In this document: positions 62,583 through 64,000 of the stretch, piece after piece | Position numbering within the stretch: the first letter of the stretch is position 1 | How the letters are laid out: each line of letters opens with the position of its first letter | Assembly: GCF_001428365.1 (NCBI RefSeq) | Contig: NZ_LMSH01000002.1 | Span: 1-64,000, forward strand | DNA: 64,000 nt | Direction of reading: 5' to 3' | Origin: Arthrobacter sp. Soil763 | Lineage (GTDB): Bacteria; Actinomycetota; Actinomycetes; Actinomycetales; Micrococcaceae | The notes under the pieces: generated by a model | Told to the model about the DNA's origin: nothing | Seen by the model: the letters and a program-made list of their open reading frames with translations, nothing else | Database searches by the model: none | Position numbers and translations under genes: made by a program

Positions 62583-64000
62583 GTGGAGAATTTTGGCATC
62601 GGCTCGTGGCTGCAACGGCGCAGACCGAAGTCGGGCGCGAAAGCCGCCGTCATCGCCGGCCCGCGCGAACTCAGCTACGAGCAGCTGGCCCTGCGCTCCG
62701 CTCGGCTCGCGAATGCCTTCAGCGCCCGGGGGGTGGGAAAGGGCGACAGGGTGGCCTACCTCGGTGAGAACGATCCTTCCTTCCTGGAGACCCTGTTCGC
62801 CGCGGGCCTGATCGGTGCGGTGTTCGTGCCGCTCAACACCCGGCTGGCGCCGCCGGAGATCCGGTTCCAGCTCCAGGACAGCGGCGCCGTGGTGCTGGTC
62901 CACGCCGCCGCCCTGGCCGCGCTCGCGGAGCGCGGTTCCGCGGAGACGGCGGTGCGGGCCCGCTTCGTCGTCGACGACGGCGCCGCGGCCGGCGCAGGCG
63001 ACGGCGCGGCGGAGGACTACGAAACCGTGCTGGCATCGGGGGCGGACACCGCGCCCGACGTGCCGGTGGGTCTCGATGACGCCGCCATGATCCTCTACAC
63101 CTCGGGCACCACCGGCAGCCCCAAGGGCGCGTTGTTGACCCACGGCAACATCACCTGGAACTGCCTCAACGTGCTGGTGGACTTCGATTTCGCCGCCACC
63201 GACGTGGCGCTGATGATCTCGCCGATGTTCCACGTCGCGTCGCTGGACATGGGCGTCCTGCCCACCCTCCTGAAGGGCGGCACCGTGGTCCTGGAAGCCC
63301 GGTTCGACCCGCGCAGGACGCTGGAACTGATCCAGCAGCACCGCGCCACGACCATCAGCGGGGTCCCCACCACCTACCAGATGCTGTGCGAGCACCCCGA
63401 CTGGGACGCCACGGACCTCAGCTCGTTGAACAAGCTGACCTGCGGCGGTTCCGCGGTGCCGATGCGGGTGCTGGAGGCCTACGAACGCCGGGGCCTGCGC
63501 TTCTCCAACGGCTACGGCATGACCGAGACCGCGCCGGGGGCCACCAGCCTGCCCGCCGCGCGTTCCCGGGACAAAGCCGGGTCCTCAGGGCTGCCGCACT
63601 TCTTCACGGAGGTCCGGGTGGCCGACCCCCTGGACCCCGAGGCCGGCCCCGCCGCGCCGGGAACCGTGGGGGAAATCCAGGTCAAGGGCCCCAACGTCAT
63701 CCGCGAGTACTGGAACCGTCCGGAGGCGACGGCCGAGTCCTACACCCCGGACGGCTGGTTCAAGTCCGGCGACATGGGCTACACGGACCCGGAAGGCTTC
63801 GTGTTCATCTCGGACCGGCTCAAGGACATGATCATCTCCGGCGGCGAAAACATCTACCCCGCCGAAGTGGAGCAGGCGATCGCCGAGCTCGACGCCGTCG
63901 GAAGTGTCGCGGTGATCGGCGTCCCGGATGAGAAGTGGGGCGAGGTCCCGCGCGCCGTCGTGCTGCTGCGCGACGGCGCCCGGCTCACCGAAGAGCAGCT
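62583..64000 (+). CDS. Acyl-CoA synthetase (AMP-binding), 3' end outside the window
   Basis: At least 472 residues from GTG 62583, with AAGGAAG six bases upstream; no stop before the window end. ANL-superfamily motifs are intact: LYTSGTTGSPKGALLTHGN, SNGYGMTETAPG and KDMIISGGENIYPAEVEQ. It activates a fatty or aromatic acid with ATP and CoA, feeding the dehydrogenase, hydratase and SDR enzymes upstream. Confidence 0.93.
   Translation, partial: MENFGIGSWLQRRRPKSGAKAAVIAGPRELSYEQLALRSARLANAFSARGVGKGDRVAYLGENDPSFLETLFAAGLIGAVFVPLNTRLAPPEIRFQLQDSGAVVLVHAAALAALAERGSAETAVRARFVVDDGAAAGAGDGAAEDYETVLASGADTAPDVPVGLDDAAMILYTSGTTGSPKGALLTHGNITWNCLNVLVDFDFAATDVALMISPMFHVASLDMGVLPTLLKGGTVVLEARFDPRRTLELIQQHRATTISGVPTTYQMLCEHPDWDATDLSSLNKLTCGGSAVPMRVLEAYERRGLRFSNGYGMTETAPGATSLPAARSRDKAGSSGLPHFFTEVRVADPLDPEAGPAAPGTVGEIQVKGPNVIREYWNRPEATAESYTPDGWFKSGDMGYTDPEGFVFISDRLKDMIISGGENIYPAEVEQAIAELDAVGSVAVIGVPDEKWGEVPRAVVLLRDGARLTEEQ

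Noticed and set aside
1..64000. CRISPR array, prophage or restriction/defence system
   Set aside because: No regularly spaced repeats, cas, phage structural or restriction-modification genes were seen.

Overview
The window looks like a chromosomal piece of a high-GC actinobacterium of the Micrococcaceae, most likely Arthrobacter or a close relative. This rests on the base composition, the frequent GTG starts, a TPP riboswitch in front of a YkoE-type S component, a SAM-IV-type riboswitch (a class known from Actinobacteria), the fused MrpA-MrpB polypeptide and the general gene content. It is inference from sequence features, not a database match.

Layout. 1-670: the 3' end of a 5S rRNA gene with its terminator, then the HU gene hup. 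726-4846: a coupled pair, CopD/CtaG membrane protein and thioredoxin-NHL protein. 4931-15734: housekeeping and accessory genes, namely an exported protein, a HerA-like ATPase, a DJ-1/PfpI protein, an aldo/keto reductase broken by a frameshift, a luciferase-like oxidoreductase, a secreted HNH-Excalibur lipoprotein, a large exported glycosidase-like protein, an AEC transporter and panD. 15806-22085: a proline/amino-acid unit with a LysR regulator, a divergent APC permease and the bifunctional putA. The permease and putA promoters share a 60-bp block with identical internal spacing. 22220-30161: a zinc-ribbon protein, a LysR/MFS pair, a 200-bp tandem duplication next to tRNA-Gly(CCC), an SRPBCC protein, dcd, a K+/H+ antiporter with its regulatory subunit, and a UMF1-type MFS protein. 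30333-36719: a complete mrpABCDEFG operon in which most genes overlap by about 4 bases.

38.5-43.6 kb is visibly different: gene-poor, with lower GC and weaker codon bias. It holds a decayed serine resolvase, a set of related 24-40-bp dyad repeats, a DinB-like gene, a solitary mraY (not inside a dcw cluster), a two-gene membrane-protein/ECF-sigma cassette and a DUF2188 gene. It is the best candidate for an acquired island.

43.9-47.2 kb is a TPP-riboswitch-controlled ykoEDC thiamine-precursor transporter whose Shine-Dalgarno lies in a small hairpin. It is followed by an XRE-MurA fusion protein, a YbdK-type carboxylate-amine ligase, and a minus-strand DUF1737-rhodanese-metZ operon behind the SAM-IV-type riboswitch. 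52.4-58.3 kb has a lipoprotein, a pabC-like aminotransferase, cardiolipin synthase, and a low-molecular-weight phosphatase coupled to a P-loop-NTPase/PabB fusion. 58.4-64.0 kb is a MarR-controlled acyl-CoA catabolic cluster (SDR, amidohydrolase, glutaryl-CoA-dehydrogenase-like ACAD, MaoC hydratase, acyl-CoA ligase running off the window).

No CRISPR array, intact insertion sequence or prophage was seen. I did not find a convincingly new multi-gene defence or biosynthetic system. The most interesting items are the twin putA/permease promoter modules, the dyad-repeat/resolvase island with solo mraY and the unusual sigma cassette, and the XRE-MurA and kinase-PabB fusions.
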